This document shows, piece by piece, positions 1 to 8,528 of a stretch of DNA of 64,000 bases. The translations under genes were made by a program, and so were the position numbers. Source of the DNA: CAZMHL01 sp045605445 (GTDB lineage: Bacteria > Bacillota > Clostridia > RGIG6154); assembly GCA_045605445.1 (NCBI GenBank), contig JAZUPZ010000044.1, positions 1 to 64,000 on the forward strand, read 5' to 3'. Numbering within the stretch: position 1 is the first letter of the stretch; each line of letters begins with the position of its first letter. Under the pieces are notes generated by a model. That model ran no database searches, was not told where the DNA came from, and saw nothing but the letters and a program-made list of their open reading frames with translations.

Positions 1-2
1 AG

Positions 3-107
3 TTGCTCCGCAGTGAAGTTTTTTCTGTGGAAAAAGTGAAGTTTCTGATAAATCAGAAGTTAATGATAAAAAGTCGTCTGAAAAGACGACTTTTTTCCAT
101 AATATTT
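3..107 (+). repeat. Dispersed ~105 bp element, copy 1
   Basis: The same sequence recurs in reverse complement at 53784-53890 with few differences. It holds a TTCTGAT/ATCAGAA hairpin (about 43-57), then a terminator-like hairpin with stem AAAAAGTCGTC/GACGACTTTTT (69-95), and two copies of GTGAAGTTT upstream. It has no open frame. It may be a mobile repeat (MITE-like) or a mobile terminator; no target-site duplication can be judged because the window starts here. Confidence 0.75.
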
Positions 108-213
108 GTGTAACAAATACTTCATTTGTTCGCAAGAACAAGCATCATACGCGAAGCGTACTTCATTTGCAACTTGTTGCAAACATCGTTGTTGTATCCC
201 TGAGGATACAACA
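103..213. repeat. Array of five short perfect palindromes
   Basis: Five consecutive hairpins occupy this stretch: ATTTGT/ACAAAT (103-117), TTGTTC-gcaa-GAACAA (126-141), TACGC-gaa-GCGTA (148-160), TTTGCAAC-tt-GTTGCAAA (166-183) and GTTGTATCC-ctga-GGATACAAC (191-212). The spacers are short and alike (ACTTCA, GCATCA, CTTCA, CATCGT). One loop is a GNRA tetraloop. The array lies downstream of the AraC gene, so it could serve as its 3' end; its function is unknown. Confidence 0.6.
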
Positions 214-224
214 CATAAGGTTTT

Positions 225-986
225 TTATTTCTTCGGCGAATGGCCGAACATTTTTACATATGCCTTATAAAAGGTTGGGTAGTCGTTATAGCCGCAAAGG
301 GTGAAAATTTTGGTGGGCTTTTCCCCCTGCTCTATAAGTCTGTTTGCAAAAATAAGCCTTTTTTCGGTTACATATCTGTAAAGGGAAATTCCCAGCTCCC
401 TTTTAAAGCAATGGAAAAGGGTTGAGGTTGAAACATTCATTTTCTTTGCCAGCAGGTCGGCAGAAATTTCCTTTGTAAAGCTTTGGTCGATATATTCTAT
501 ACATCTTGAAATAAGCTCGTCGCTTTCCCTCGGGCGGGGAGAAACCTTTTTAGTACTTTCCATATCAATTTCTGCAAGGAGCATTAAAAAGGAGCCGTAA
601 AGAAAAACCTCTGCCGATGCAGTTATTTCTCCCTTTAAAACACGGCACATTTTTTCAAAAAGCTCCTTGTTAACCTCTTTAAGAATTTTAATTTCCTTTC
701 CCACAAGCTTTTCTGTAACCTCAAGGTCGGGGAAATTAAAAACCAGCCTTTGGTAGTTTTCCTGGTCTTTTATTTCAAACTTGTGGTAAGCTTCTTTTGG
801 TATAACAAGAAGAGTTCCGGGAGAAAGCTTTTCCCTGAACTTTTCAGAAAGAAAGGTTGCCTCGCCGCCCATATAATATAAAATTTCATTATATGAGTGA
901 ATTTCCTTTCCCGATACAAGAGATTTTCCTTTTGCATACCGAATGGATATGTTATTTATGGTTAATTTGTTCTCAAAAGTATTCAT
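225..986 (-). CDS. AraC family transcriptional regulator
   Basis: A 253-residue protein with an N-terminal cupin-type sensing half (residues about 15-95, including PGTLLVIPKEAYHKFEI) and a C-terminal AraC double helix-turn-helix (about 155-253, with ISADLLAKKMNVS and the second-helix motif CGYNDYPTFYKAYVKMFG). Family members bind a sugar or sugar acid and activate nearby catabolic genes. It is divergent from the aldolase-kinase operon at 1089, so it probably regulates that operon; this is inference from position. A good promoter for it (TTGCAA-17 bp-TATTAT on the minus strand, 993-1021) lies in the shared intergenic region. Confidence 0.88.
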   Translation of the reverse strand: MNTFENKLTINNISIRYAKGKSLVSGKEIHSYNEILYYMGGEATFLSEKFREKLSPGTLLVIPKEAYHKFEIKDQENYQRLVFNFPDLEVTEKLVGKEIKILKEVNKELFEKMCRVLKGEITASAEVFLYGSFLMLLAEIDMESTKKVSPRPRESDELISRCIEYIDQSFTKEISADLLAKKMNVSTSTLFHCFKRELGISLYRYVTEKRLIFANRLIEQGEKPTKIFTLCGYNDYPTFYKAYVKMFGHSPKK

Positions 987-992
987 AACTGA

Positions 993-1021
993 ATAATACT
1001 ATAAATTTGCACAATTTGCAA
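993..1021 (-). promoter_or_regulatory. Promoter of the AraC gene with repeated ATTTGCA half-sites
   Basis: Minus-strand -35 TTGCAA (1016-1021), 17 bp spacer, -10 TATTAT (993-998). Two ATTTGCA direct repeats at 1005-1011 and 1014-1020 sit inside the promoter, nine bases apart, and could be AraC half-sites giving autoregulation. The operator role is inference. Confidence 0.5.
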
Positions 1022-1088
1022 TATAATTTACAATTTTAACAATATATATTTCAAATTATTGATGATATTATAAAATCGGGTGATAAAA

Positions 1089-1736
1089 ATGAGAGAAAAA
1101 ATAATCGAAACAATTGAAAAAGAAAAAATAGTGGTAATCGTAAGGGGAGTAGAAAAGGAAAAGCTTATTCCTCTTGCCGAGGCAATGTATAAAGGCGGAA
1201 TAAGGCTTCTTGAGGTAACCTATTCTGCAAACAAAAGTGTTTCCGATGAGGAAACTGCAGAAAATATAAAAATGCTTGCAGAGCATTTTGAAGGAAAAAT
1301 GCTTATCGGGGCGGGAACGGTTTTAAATGAAGCCCAGGTTGAGCTTACGAAAAAGGCGGGCGGAAAATTTATAATTTCCCCCGATGTTAATGTTAACGTA
1401 ATCAGAAAAACAAGGGAGCTTGAAATGGTTTCAATGCCCGGAGCATTAACTCCTACAGAAATTCAAAGGGCGCACCTTGCGGGGGCAGACTTTGTTAAGC
1501 TCTTCCCCGTAACAAGCCTTGGCTGTGATTATGTTAAAGCCGTAAAGGCGCCTCTTTCCCATATAAAATTCCTTGCCGTTGGCGGAGTTGACGAAAATAA
1601 TATGGCAGATTATTTAAAGGCGGGGGTTTGCGGTTTCGGCGTAGGCTCCAATATAACCAACAAAAAAATGATTGAAGAAAACAACCTTGAGGGAATAACA
1701 GCCCTTGCGGAAAAATATGTTTCGGTGGTGAAATAA
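1089..1736 (+). CDS. eda: 2-dehydro-3-deoxy-6-phosphogluconate/galactonate aldolase
   Basis: A class I aldolase of the KDPG/KDPGal/KHG family, about 215 residues, the usual length. Visible hallmarks are LLEVTYS (catalytic Glu region), GAGTVL, and ADFVKLFP with the Schiff-base lysine. It splits 2-keto-3-deoxy-6-phospho sugar acids into pyruvate and glyceraldehyde 3-phosphate. A GTG at 1080 is in frame but lies inside the ribosome binding site GGGTGA, so ATG 1089 is preferred. It overlaps by one base with the downstream kinase (TAATG). Because that kinase looks like a galactonokinase, the substrate may be the galacto epimer (DgoA role) rather than KDPG. Confidence 0.9.
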   Translation: MREKIIETIEKEKIVVIVRGVEKEKLIPLAEAMYKGGIRLLEVTYSANKSVSDEETAENIKMLAEHFEGKMLIGAGTVLNEAQVELTKKAGGKFIISPDVNVNVIRKTRELEMVSMPGALTPTEIQRAHLAGADFVKLFPVTSLGCDYVKAVKAPLSHIKFLAVGGVDENNMADYLKAGVCGFGVGSNITNKKMIEENNLEGITALAEKYVSVVK

Positions 1737-2647
1737 TGGCAAACTATATTGCAATTGACGGCGGTACGACCAATACAAGAATAAACCTTGTTAAAGATTA
1801 TAAAATTGCCGATTCTCTTAAGTTCAGCGTGGGCGCAAAAAACGGCTCGGCGCTTAAGGAAACGGTAAAAAAAGGAATTGAAGAAATTCTTGAAAAAAAC
1901 AAAATGAAGGAAGAGAAAATAGAAAAAATTCTTGCCTGCGGAATGATAACCTCAGAATTCGGGCTGGTAAATCTTCCTCATATAACTGCGCCTGCAGGGC
2001 TTAAAGAGCTTTCTGAAAATATGTTTGAAACAACCCTTGAAATTTCAAAAATTCCCTTTGCCTTTGTCCGTGGCGTTAAAACCTCCGGCGAAAGCCTTGA
2101 AGAGGTTGATATGATGCGGGGCGAAGAGACTGAGCTTATGGGCTTTAATGTTGAAAAAAACGCTCTTTACGTTCTTCCCGGCTCCCATTCAAAGCTTATT
2201 TATACCGATGAAGAGGGAAGAATATCAACCTTTTCAACCGAGCTTACGGGAGAGCTTATAAGCGCAGTTGCAAAGGAAACAATTTTAAAAGACTGTATCA
2301 GCTTTCAGGCGGAGGCAGACAAAAGCTACCTTTTAAAGGGCTATGCCTTTGCGGTTAAAGAGGGGGTAAACGCCGCCTTCTTTAAAACAAGAATTCTGAA
2401 AAATCTTTTTAAGTGTAACGAAAATCAGACCTTCGGCTTTTTCCTGGGAGCGGCACTTTCAAGCGAAATTGAAAATATAATAAAATCCTCTGTGCAAAAG
2501 GTTATAATCGGAGGCAAAAAGGAGCTGAAGCTTCCAATGGCGCACATTCTTGAAAACAACTGCAAAAAGGAAATCCTCTGCCTTGGCGAAGATGAAACCC
2601 GCTTTGCCACCACCTTCGGTATGATTAAAATTTACGAAAACCGTTGA
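1736..2647 (+). CDS. dgoK: 2-dehydro-3-deoxygalactonokinase
   Basis: A 303-residue protein starting with the phosphate-binding sequence YIAIDGGTTNTRINLV, and carrying MRGEETELMGF and LPGSHSKL, which are typical of the DgoK family in the ASKHA kinase fold. It phosphorylates 2-keto-3-deoxygalactonate at O-6, feeding the aldolase encoded just upstream, with which it overlaps by one base. Together they form the lower D-galactonate (DeLey-Doudoroff) branch. No galactonate dehydratase is in the window, so the upper step lies elsewhere or another acid is used. Confidence 0.88.
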   Translation: MANYIAIDGGTTNTRINLVKDYKIADSLKFSVGAKNGSALKETVKKGIEEILEKNKMKEEKIEKILACGMITSEFGLVNLPHITAPAGLKELSENMFETTLEISKIPFAFVRGVKTSGESLEEVDMMRGEETELMGFNVEKNALYVLPGSHSKLIYTDEEGRISTFSTELTGELISAVAKETILKDCISFQAEADKSYLLKGYAFAVKEGVNAAFFKTRILKNLFKCNENQTFGFFLGAALSSEIENIIKSSVQKVIIGGKKELKLPMAHILENNCKKEILCLGEDETRFATTFGMIKIYENR

Positions 2648-2696
2648 CATAAAAGGAGCGGTAGTTTAAAATACCCTTAAAAAGGAAGTGGTTGAA

Positions 2697-3746
2697 ATGA
2701 GCGATATAAGTAAAATTGACAAAAACTTTGCCGTTAAAGAGGTAGACGAAAAGGGCTTTAAATGGTACGATTCCACAGAAGACGTGTTTTCCGTTTTTGG
2801 TCTGTGGCACGATGAAAAGGGCTACTTTCGTGTTCCCGATGACATTGCCGAAAAAACAAGCAAGGGCGTAAAAGGGCTGGCAAGGCACACCGGCGGCGGA
2901 AGACTTGTTTTTGAAACAAACTCAAAAAGACTTGCAATTGATATAAAGGGCAGGCAGGATAAAATGGCGCATTTTCCTTTAACGGGAAGCATAGGGCTTG
3001 ATGTTTACCTTGATGAGGGAAACGGCTTTGAATATTTTATGACCTTTGTTCCGCCTTTTAACTGTGAAAACGGCTATAAAAGTGAAATTGAGTTAAGAGA
3101 TAACAAAACAAGAAAAATAATGATTCATTTTCCCCTTTATGCCGAAACAAAACAGCTTTTAATAGGGCTTGATGAAAGGGCGGAGGTTAAAAAATATAAT
3201 CCCTATAAAAATGAAAAACCAATTGTTTATTACGGCTCTTCAATAACCCAGGGCGGATGCGTTTCAAGACCCGGCAACAACTATCCTGCCATAGTTTCAA
3301 GAAAGCTGAATAAAGATTTTATATGTCTCGGTTTTTCGGGAAGCGCTCACGGGGAGCAGATAATGGCAGAATATATAGCATCTCTTGAAATGTCGGCTTT
3401 TGTGCTTGACTACGACCATAACGATATGCAAACTCCCGACCTTTTAAAGGAAAGGCATTATAATTTTTATAAAACCGTAAGGGAGAATCATAAGGATATT
3501 CCCGTAATAATAATGTCAGCCCCCTATTCAAAAAGATACGATGCTGAAAAGTTAAAAAGCAGACAGGTTGTGCTTGAAACCTACGAAAAGGCAAAGGCAG
3601 ATGGCGAAAACGTTTATTTTATTGACGGTATGAAAATGTTTGACGGCGAATTTTGCGACTGCGCCACTGTCGACGGTGTTCATCCCAATGATTTTGGATT
3701 TGTTAAGATGGCAGAAGCAGTACTTAATTTCTTAAATAATAAATAA
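2697..3746 (+). CDS. SGNH/GDSL-family hydrolase
   Basis: A 349-residue esterase-type protein. A beta-rich N-terminal domain (about 1-170) precedes an SGNH hydrolase domain with GSSITQGG (nucleophile Ser), GFSGSAHG (block II Gly), DYDHND (block III Asn) and DGVHPND (catalytic Asp and His). Members deacetylate or de-esterify carbohydrates. No signal peptide is seen, so it probably acts in the cytosol on sugar substrates fed into the preceding two genes. ATG 2697 is chosen because AAGGAAG lies 8 bases upstream; GTG 2688 overlaps that site. Confidence 0.82.
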   Translation: MSDISKIDKNFAVKEVDEKGFKWYDSTEDVFSVFGLWHDEKGYFRVPDDIAEKTSKGVKGLARHTGGGRLVFETNSKRLAIDIKGRQDKMAHFPLTGSIGLDVYLDEGNGFEYFMTFVPPFNCENGYKSEIELRDNKTRKIMIHFPLYAETKQLLIGLDERAEVKKYNPYKNEKPIVYYGSSITQGGCVSRPGNNYPAIVSRKLNKDFICLGFSGSAHGEQIMAEYIASLEMSAFVLDYDHNDMQTPDLLKERHYNFYKTVRENHKDIPVIIMSAPYSKRYDAEKLKSRQVVLETYEKAKADGENVYFIDGMKMFDGEFCDCATVDGVHPNDFGFVKMAEAVLNFLNNK

Positions 3747-3800
3747 TAAAGAATAAAAAAAGTTGAAACTCTGCCGCTTGGCAGAGTTTCTTCAATTTCT
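3747..3800. terminator. Bidirectional terminator between convergent genes
   Basis: Hairpin GAAACTCTGCC-gctt-GGCAGAGTTTC (about 3765-3790) is flanked by A-rich and T-rich tracts, so it can end both the SGNH operon and the minus-strand HAD gene. Its left flank TAAAGAATAAAAAA (3747-3760) is identical to the 14-mer at 33158-33171. Confidence 0.75.
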
Positions 3801-3827
3801 ATTATCTATTATTTCTTATTTATTCTT

Positions 3828-4601
3828 TTATTTGAGTATATCTCCCACGCCGTTTAAAACGTATTTCGGGCGGTAAGGGAAATTGTCAATATCCTCGGGA
3901 GCGGTAACGCCGCTTAAAACCAGAACGGTGTCAACGTTTGATTCAATTCCCGCAATAATGTCGGTATCCATTCTGTCGCCTATAAATGCAATTTCGTTAC
4001 TGTGGCAGTCAAGCTTTCTTAACCCGTGGCGAAGCATAAGCGGGTTTGGCTTGCCTACGAAATAAGCCTTTTTGCCCGTTGCAATTTCAATAGGCGCAAT
4101 TAAAGCTCCCGTTGCGGGCATAATTCCCTTTTCGGTGGGTCCCGTAATGTCGGGATTAGTGCCGATAAGCTTTGCGCCCTTGTTAACAAGCTCAATAGCC
4201 TTTTCTATTTTCTCAAAGCTGTAGGTTCTTGTTTCGCCTACAACAACATAGTCGGGATTAACATCGTTCATATAAATATGCTGGTCATAAAGCGCCTTTG
4301 TAAGAGCCGCCTCGCCGATAACATAGGCAGTACAGCCCGGGCGCTGAGAGCCTAAAAACGAAGCAGTTGCCATAGCGCTTGTGTAAAAATGGTCAGGCGA
4401 AACGTTAAGGCCCATTCTTTCAAGCTTCATGCTAAGCTCGTGAGGAGTTCTTTCGGCGCTGTTTGTTAAAAACACGAATTTCTTGTTGTTTTCAATCATC
4501 CAGTTAATAAATTCGGTAACTCCGTCAAGAATTCTGTTTCCGTGATATATAACTCCGTCCATATCACTTATAAATCCGATTTTTTCTTTTATTTTTTCCA
4601 T
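3828..4601 (-). CDS. HAD-superfamily IIA phosphatase (NagD-like)
   Basis: A 257-residue HAD-IIA hydrolase. Motif I is DMDGVIYHGN (Asp nucleophile), motif II is FLTNSA, the cap sits around residues 75-190, motif III is in GKPNPLMLR, and motif IV is FIGDRMDTDIIAG. Relatives dephosphorylate small metabolites such as glycerol phosphate, 4-nitrophenyl phosphate or nucleotides; the substrate cannot be told from sequence. An in-frame ATG at 4655 exists, but AAGGGG lies just before ATG 4601, which also matches the family N-terminus. It stands alone between the sugar acid and proline operons. Confidence 0.87.
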   Translation of the reverse strand: MEKIKEKIGFISDMDGVIYHGNRILDGVTEFINWMIENNKKFVFLTNSAERTPHELSMKLERMGLNVSPDHFYTSAMATASFLGSQRPGCTAYVIGEAALTKALYDQHIYMNDVNPDYVVVGETRTYSFEKIEKAIELVNKGAKLIGTNPDITGPTEKGIMPATGALIAPIEIATGKKAYFVGKPNPLMLRHGLRKLDCHSNEIAFIGDRMDTDIIAGIESNVDTVLVLSGVTAPEDIDNFPYRPKYVLNGVGDILK

Positions 4602-4738
4602 TATGATTGCCCCTTCAATCTTTATAAAATGAATAATTGCCGTTGAATTTTTCACTTTTCATTGATTTCATTTGTTGATGAAATCTTTATATATTGTACC
4701 CCATTTTATTCCAAAAATCAAGACATAGCACAATATAC

Positions 4739-4767
4739 TTGAAAAATTATCAGACAAGTGGTAAAAT
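4739..4767 (+). promoter_or_regulatory. Promoter of the proline operon
   Basis: -35 TTGAAA (4739-4744), 17 bp spacer, -10 TAAAAT (4762-4767) preceded by GTGG. It leaves a leader of only about 25 bases, so there is no room for a T-box or riboswitch. Confidence 0.7.
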
Positions 4768-4797
4768 AAAATAATCACAAACTCAAGAGGGGATATT

Positions 4798-5571
4798 ATG
4801 CGAATTGTAATAAAAGTGGGAACTTCAACGCTTACCCATAAAACGGGAAACTTAAATATAAGGCATATGGAAAAGCTCTGCCTTGTTTTAAGCGACCTTA
4901 AAAATGCGGGAAATGAAATAATTCTCGTGTCATCGGGGGCAATCGGAATGGGCGTAGGCAAGCTGGGGCTTTCAAAAAAACCTGAAGATATGCCAACAAA
5001 GCAGGCGGCTGCTGCAGTGGGCCAGTGTGAGCTTATGTACATTTACGACAAGCAGTTTTCAGAATACGGGCATAATATTGCCCAGATTCTTTTAACGGGC
5101 TCCGACCTTGACAATGCAGAGCGAAGCGAAAACTTCAAGAATACTTTGAACCGACTTCTTGAAATGAACGTTCTTCCCATAGTTAATGAAAACGACACCG
5201 TTTCAACCGATGAAATTGCAGTTGGCGATAACGATTCTCTGGCAGCAATTGTTGCAACTCAGGCAGAGGCAGACCTTCTTATTCTCCTGTCAGACATTGA
5301 AGGCCTTTATACGGCAGACCCTCATAAGGATAAAAATGCAAAGCTTATTGAAAGCGTTTATGAAATTAACGACGAAATAATTTCCCTCGGCGGCGGAGCG
5401 GGAAGCTCTCTGGGAACGGGCGGAATGTGCACAAAAATAAAAGCGGCTTCCCTTTGTATGGAAAAGGGAATTGATATGGTTATAACCACAGGTGACCACC
5501 CCGAGCTTTTGTATGACATAATCGAGGGCGAAAGGGTAGGAACAAGATTTTACGGAAAAGGAATAAAATAA
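4798..5571 (+). CDS. proB: Glutamate 5-kinase, short form
   Basis: First step of proline synthesis: glutamate + ATP to gamma-glutamyl phosphate, in the cytosol. The amino acid kinase domain fills the whole 257 residues: IVIKVGTSTLTHKTG, LVSSGAIGMG, NENDTVSTDE, and GDNDSLAAIVA. The C-terminal PUA domain found in E. coli ProB (367 residues) is absent; such short forms are common. It overlaps proA by one base (ATAATG). No leader regulator is seen, so control is probably proline feedback on the enzyme. Confidence 0.95.
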   Translation: MRIVIKVGTSTLTHKTGNLNIRHMEKLCLVLSDLKNAGNEIILVSSGAIGMGVGKLGLSKKPEDMPTKQAAAAVGQCELMYIYDKQFSEYGHNIAQILLTGSDLDNAERSENFKNTLNRLLEMNVLPIVNENDTVSTDEIAVGDNDSLAAIVATQAEADLLILLSDIEGLYTADPHKDKNAKLIESVYEINDEIISLGGGAGSSLGTGGMCTKIKAASLCMEKGIDMVITTGDHPELLYDIIEGERVGTRFYGKGIK

Positions 5572-6827
5572 TGACTACACAGGAAATTATAAACAGCGCA
5601 GTTGCCTGCAAGGCGGTTTTTGCCGCAACAAGTGAGGAGCAAAGAAACAACGCCCTGCTTTGTATGGCAGAGAGCCTTGCCCGCTACTGCGATAAAATAA
5701 TTGAAGCAAATAAAATTGATACGGAAAATGCAAAAGGCAAAATTTCAGAGGTTATGCTCGACCGCCTCACCCTTACAAAAGAAAGGGTTATTGCAATGGC
5801 AGAGGCAGTAAAAGAGGTTACTCTTCTGCCCGACCCTCTCGGAAGGGAAATTGAAAAAACAAGCCGTCCAAACGGGCTTGAAATTCAGAAGGTTTCCGTT
5901 CCGCTGGGCGTTCTTGCAATGATTTATGAAAGCAGACCAAACGTAACCTCCGATGCGGCGGCGCTCTCTGTAAAAGCGGGCAACGTGTGCGTTTTAAGGG
6001 GCGGAAAAGAGGCAATAAATTCAAATATGGCAATAGCCGCTGCCTTAAAAGAGGGGCTTGAAAAAGCAGGACTTCCCAAAAACGGCGTATGCCTTATAGA
6101 AGACACCTCAAGGGAAAGCGCAACAGAGCTTATGACCGCAACCGGCAAGGTTGATATGTTAATTCCAAGGGGCGGAGCAGGGCTTATCCGTGCCTGCGTG
6201 GAAAATGCCAAGGTTCCCTGTATTGAAACGGGAACGGGAATCTGCCATATTTATATCGACGAATTTGCAGACCAAACTAAAGCTCTTGATATTTTATACA
6301 ATGCAAAAACAAGCAGACCCTCCGTTTGCAATGCGGCAGAGGTTTGCATAATTCATAAAAGCATCGCAGAGGAAATTCTGCCCTTAATAAAGGAAAAGCT
6401 TGTAGACGAAAGAAAAGAAAAAGGCCTTGAACCCGTGGAGCTTCGCTTAGACGAAAAAGCAATAAAGCTTACAGAGGGAACTCCCGCCGGGGAAAAGGAT
6501 TTTGATACGGAATTTTTAGATTACATCCTGGGCGTTAAAATTGTTGATAGCCTCGATGATGCAATTTCTCACATTTCTGCCCATTCAACGGGCCACAGCG
6601 AATGTATAGTAACGGAAAACAAGGAAAATGCCGATAAATTCACCCTTCTGGTTGACAGTGCGGCAGTTTATGTAAATGCTTCAACCCGTTTTACCGACGG
6701 CGGCGAGTTCGGGCTTGGCTGCGAAATGGGCATTTCAACCCAGAAGCTTCACGCAAGAGGACCGATGGGGCTGAGAGAGCTTACCTCTTACAAGTATATT
6801 ATTAAAGGAAACGGAAACATTCGATAA
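5571..6827 (+). CDS. proA: Gamma-glutamyl phosphate reductase
   Basis: Second step of proline synthesis: NADPH reduction of gamma-glutamyl phosphate to glutamate semialdehyde. Its 418 residues are the normal length. The aldehyde dehydrogenase fold shows VPLGVLAMIYESRPNVT, the cofactor-binding VCVLRGGKEA, and the catalytic cysteine in RPSVCNAAE. The C-terminus has the typical HARGPMGLRELTSYKY. It is translationally coupled to proB. Confidence 0.96.
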   Translation: MTTQEIINSAVACKAVFAATSEEQRNNALLCMAESLARYCDKIIEANKIDTENAKGKISEVMLDRLTLTKERVIAMAEAVKEVTLLPDPLGREIEKTSRPNGLEIQKVSVPLGVLAMIYESRPNVTSDAAALSVKAGNVCVLRGGKEAINSNMAIAAALKEGLEKAGLPKNGVCLIEDTSRESATELMTATGKVDMLIPRGGAGLIRACVENAKVPCIETGTGICHIYIDEFADQTKALDILYNAKTSRPSVCNAAEVCIIHKSIAEEILPLIKEKLVDERKEKGLEPVELRLDEKAIKLTEGTPAGEKDFDTEFLDYILGVKIVDSLDDAISHISAHSTGHSECIVTENKENADKFTLLVDSAAVYVNASTRFTDGGEFGLGCEMGISTQKLHARGPMGLRELTSYKYIIKGNGNIR

Positions 6828-6831
6828 AAAC

Positions 6832-6860
6832 GGATGGACAGAGGCGTCCATCCCTACTGC
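6832..6860 (+). repeat. REP-like hairpin, copy 1
   Basis: Stem GGATGGAC/GTCCATCC (6832-6839, 6846-6853) around AGAGGC, followed by CTACTGC. Related copies are at 8466-8494 and, inverted, at 61505-61531. The 129-base proA-proC gap otherwise holds only the proC ribosome binding site. Confidence 0.55.
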
Positions 6861-6956
6861 CCGTTCGGGGAAATACACAACCTGAATAAATTCCCTTCAG
6901 CCTATGACTCAGAGGACAGAACTTTATGTTAAATCAATAACAAAGGAGCGATAAAA

Positions 6957-7751
6957 ATGATTAAAGCAGGCTTCATCGGCTGCGGCAATATGGGGGGAAC
7001 CCTTGCGGCTGCAGCAGCAAAAACCAAAAACGAAATATATCTTTCCGATTTAAGCGAAAAGCTTGAAAGCTTTGCCGGGGAAATCGGCGGAAAGGCTTCC
7101 GATAACGAGGAAATTTCAAAAAATTGCGACGTAATTTTCCTTGGAGTAAAGCCTCAGGTTCTGGGAATAGTTGTTGCAGAAATAAAGGCAACCCTTAAAG
7201 AAAGAAAAACTCCTTTTGTGCTTGTAAGTATGGCGGCAGGGGTTGAAATTTCAAAAATTTCCGAAATGCTTGGTTTTAAATGTCCCATAATAAGAATAAT
7301 GCCAAACACTCCCGCTCAGGTTGAAGAGGGAATGATTCTCTACTGCGCAAATGAGCAGGTTTCGGAAAACGACGTTGCAAATTTTCTTAACTTAATGAAG
7401 TTTGCAGGTAAATGCGACGCTATCGGAGAAAATGTAATCGATGGGGCAAGCGCTATATCCGGTTGCGGTCCCGCCTTTGTTTATATGTTTATCGAGGCTC
7501 TTGCCGACGGCGGAGTAAAATGCGGTCTTACAAGGGAAAAGGCAATAACCTATGCCGCTCAGACTCTTGTGGGAGCAGGCAAAATGGTGCTTGAAACAAA
7601 AAAACATCCCGGCGAGCTTAAAGACGCCGTTTGCAGTCCTGCGGGAAGCACAATCGAAGGGGTTCGTGCTTTGGAAAATTCCGCTTTCAGAAGCGCCTGC
7701 ATTGAGGCGGTTACGGCTGCATACAAAAGAACAAAGGAACTCGGAAAATGA
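6957..7751 (+). CDS. proC: Pyrroline-5-carboxylate reductase
   Basis: Last step of proline synthesis: reduction of 1-pyrroline-5-carboxylate to proline. It has 264 residues, the usual size. The Rossmann start is AGFIGCGNMGG; further motifs are IIRIMPNTPAQVEEGM, the C-terminal signature region with SGCGPAFVYMFIEAL, and CSPAGSTIEGVRALE. It follows proA after a 129-base gap with a REP-like hairpin, so it may be read from the same promoter. ATG 6957 has an AAAGGAG site upstream. Confidence 0.96.
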   Translation: MIKAGFIGCGNMGGTLAAAAAKTKNEIYLSDLSEKLESFAGEIGGKASDNEEISKNCDVIFLGVKPQVLGIVVAEIKATLKERKTPFVLVSMAAGVEISKISEMLGFKCPIIRIMPNTPAQVEEGMILYCANEQVSENDVANFLNLMKFAGKCDAIGENVIDGASAISGCGPAFVYMFIEALADGGVKCGLTREKAITYAAQTLVGAGKMVLETKKHPGELKDAVCSPAGSTIEGVRALENSAFRSACIEAVTAAYKRTKELGK

Positions 7752-8290
7752 GAAAATATGAAATAAAAGAGCTTATAAAAAGCTCAATTCCCGCCCTTAA
7801 GCTTTGCAAGGTGAGGTATAATTACGAAAACGATAAATACTATCATTTTCTTTTCCCTTTAAAAACAAGCGACAAGCTTTTTCTTGGTGCAGTTGAAGAG
7901 GATTTTATCCTTGACGGCTACACAATAAGAAGATACCGCGACGTAAAAAAGGTTGAAGATAAGGGTGGTAAATACCTTGAAATAAACAGGGCAGAGGGCG
8001 TGCTTGAAGAGCTTTTTATTCCCGATGTTGACGTAACAAGCTGGAAAACGGTTTTTGAATCTCTTCAGAAAATCGGGAAAAACATAATAGTTGAAGACGA
8101 AAACAACGAAAACTTTGCCGCAGGCAAAATAGAAAAGGTTTTAAGTAACAAAATTATTTTCAAATGCTTTGATGCCGACGGGATCTGGGAAGACTGCACA
8201 TGGGAAATTCCCTTCAGCGGAGTAACAACGGTAACCTTCAGCTCCCGCTATATAGACGTGTTTTCAAAGTATGTAAAAGAGGAAAAATAA
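7748..8290 (+). CDS. Protein of unknown function, proC operon
   Basis: I do not recognise this 180-residue protein. It overlaps the proC stop by four bases (ATGA), so it is co-translated. It is rich in beta-strand-like segments and charged residues, with no signal peptide or membrane segment, and appears to be cytosolic and two-part (about 1-105 and 110-180). Its coupling to proC and to the next 55-residue ORF is the only functional hint. Confidence 0.7.
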   Translation: MRKYEIKELIKSSIPALKLCKVRYNYENDKYYHFLFPLKTSDKLFLGAVEEDFILDGYTIRRYRDVKKVEDKGGKYLEINRAEGVLEELFIPDVDVTSWKTVFESLQKIGKNIIVEDENNENFAAGKIEKVLSNKIIFKCFDADGIWEDCTWEIPFSGVTTVTFSSRYIDVFSKYVKEEK

Positions 8291-8457
8291 TGGAACCCAA
8301 GGACTATATTTTAACAAAAATCGAGGGCGAATATGCCTATCTTAAGGATGTAGAGAGCGATAACGAAATTTTCATCGCCCTTGCTCTTCTGCCTCAGGGA
8401 GCGGATATTAACAGTAAGATACATTTTGAAATGTTTGAATATACAATTATTGGTTAA
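8290..8457 (+). CDS. Small 55-residue protein of unknown function
   Basis: Starts at an ATG overlapping the stop of the preceding gene (TAATG), which is strong support for a real coupled gene. The sequence (IEGEYAYLKDVESDNEIFIA, then LLPQGADINSKI) resembles the small beta-barrel DUF3006 type of protein, where a similar EG-x-A-x-L ... LLPEGA pattern occurs. That assignment is tentative. A longer in-frame reading from 8200 lies inside the upstream gene and is less likely. Confidence 0.6.
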   Translation: MEPKDYILTKIEGEYAYLKDVESDNEIFIALALLPQGADINSKIHFEMFEYTIIG

Positions 8458-8465
8458 AAATACAC

Positions 8466-8494
8466 GGGCGGACAGAGGTGTCCGCCCCTACTGC
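8466..8494 (+). repeat. REP-like hairpin, copy 2
   Basis: Stem GGGCGGAC/GTCCGCCC (8466-8473, 8480-8487) around AGAGGT, followed by CTACTGC, as in copy 1. It sits just after the 55-residue gene. Confidence 0.55.
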
Positions 8495-8528
8495 ACAAGT
8501 TTTGCGAAATTATTAAAAATAATAAATA

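Noticed and set aside
4739..4797. T-box or proline riboswitch before proB
   Set aside because: The predicted leader is about 25 bases, too short for either.
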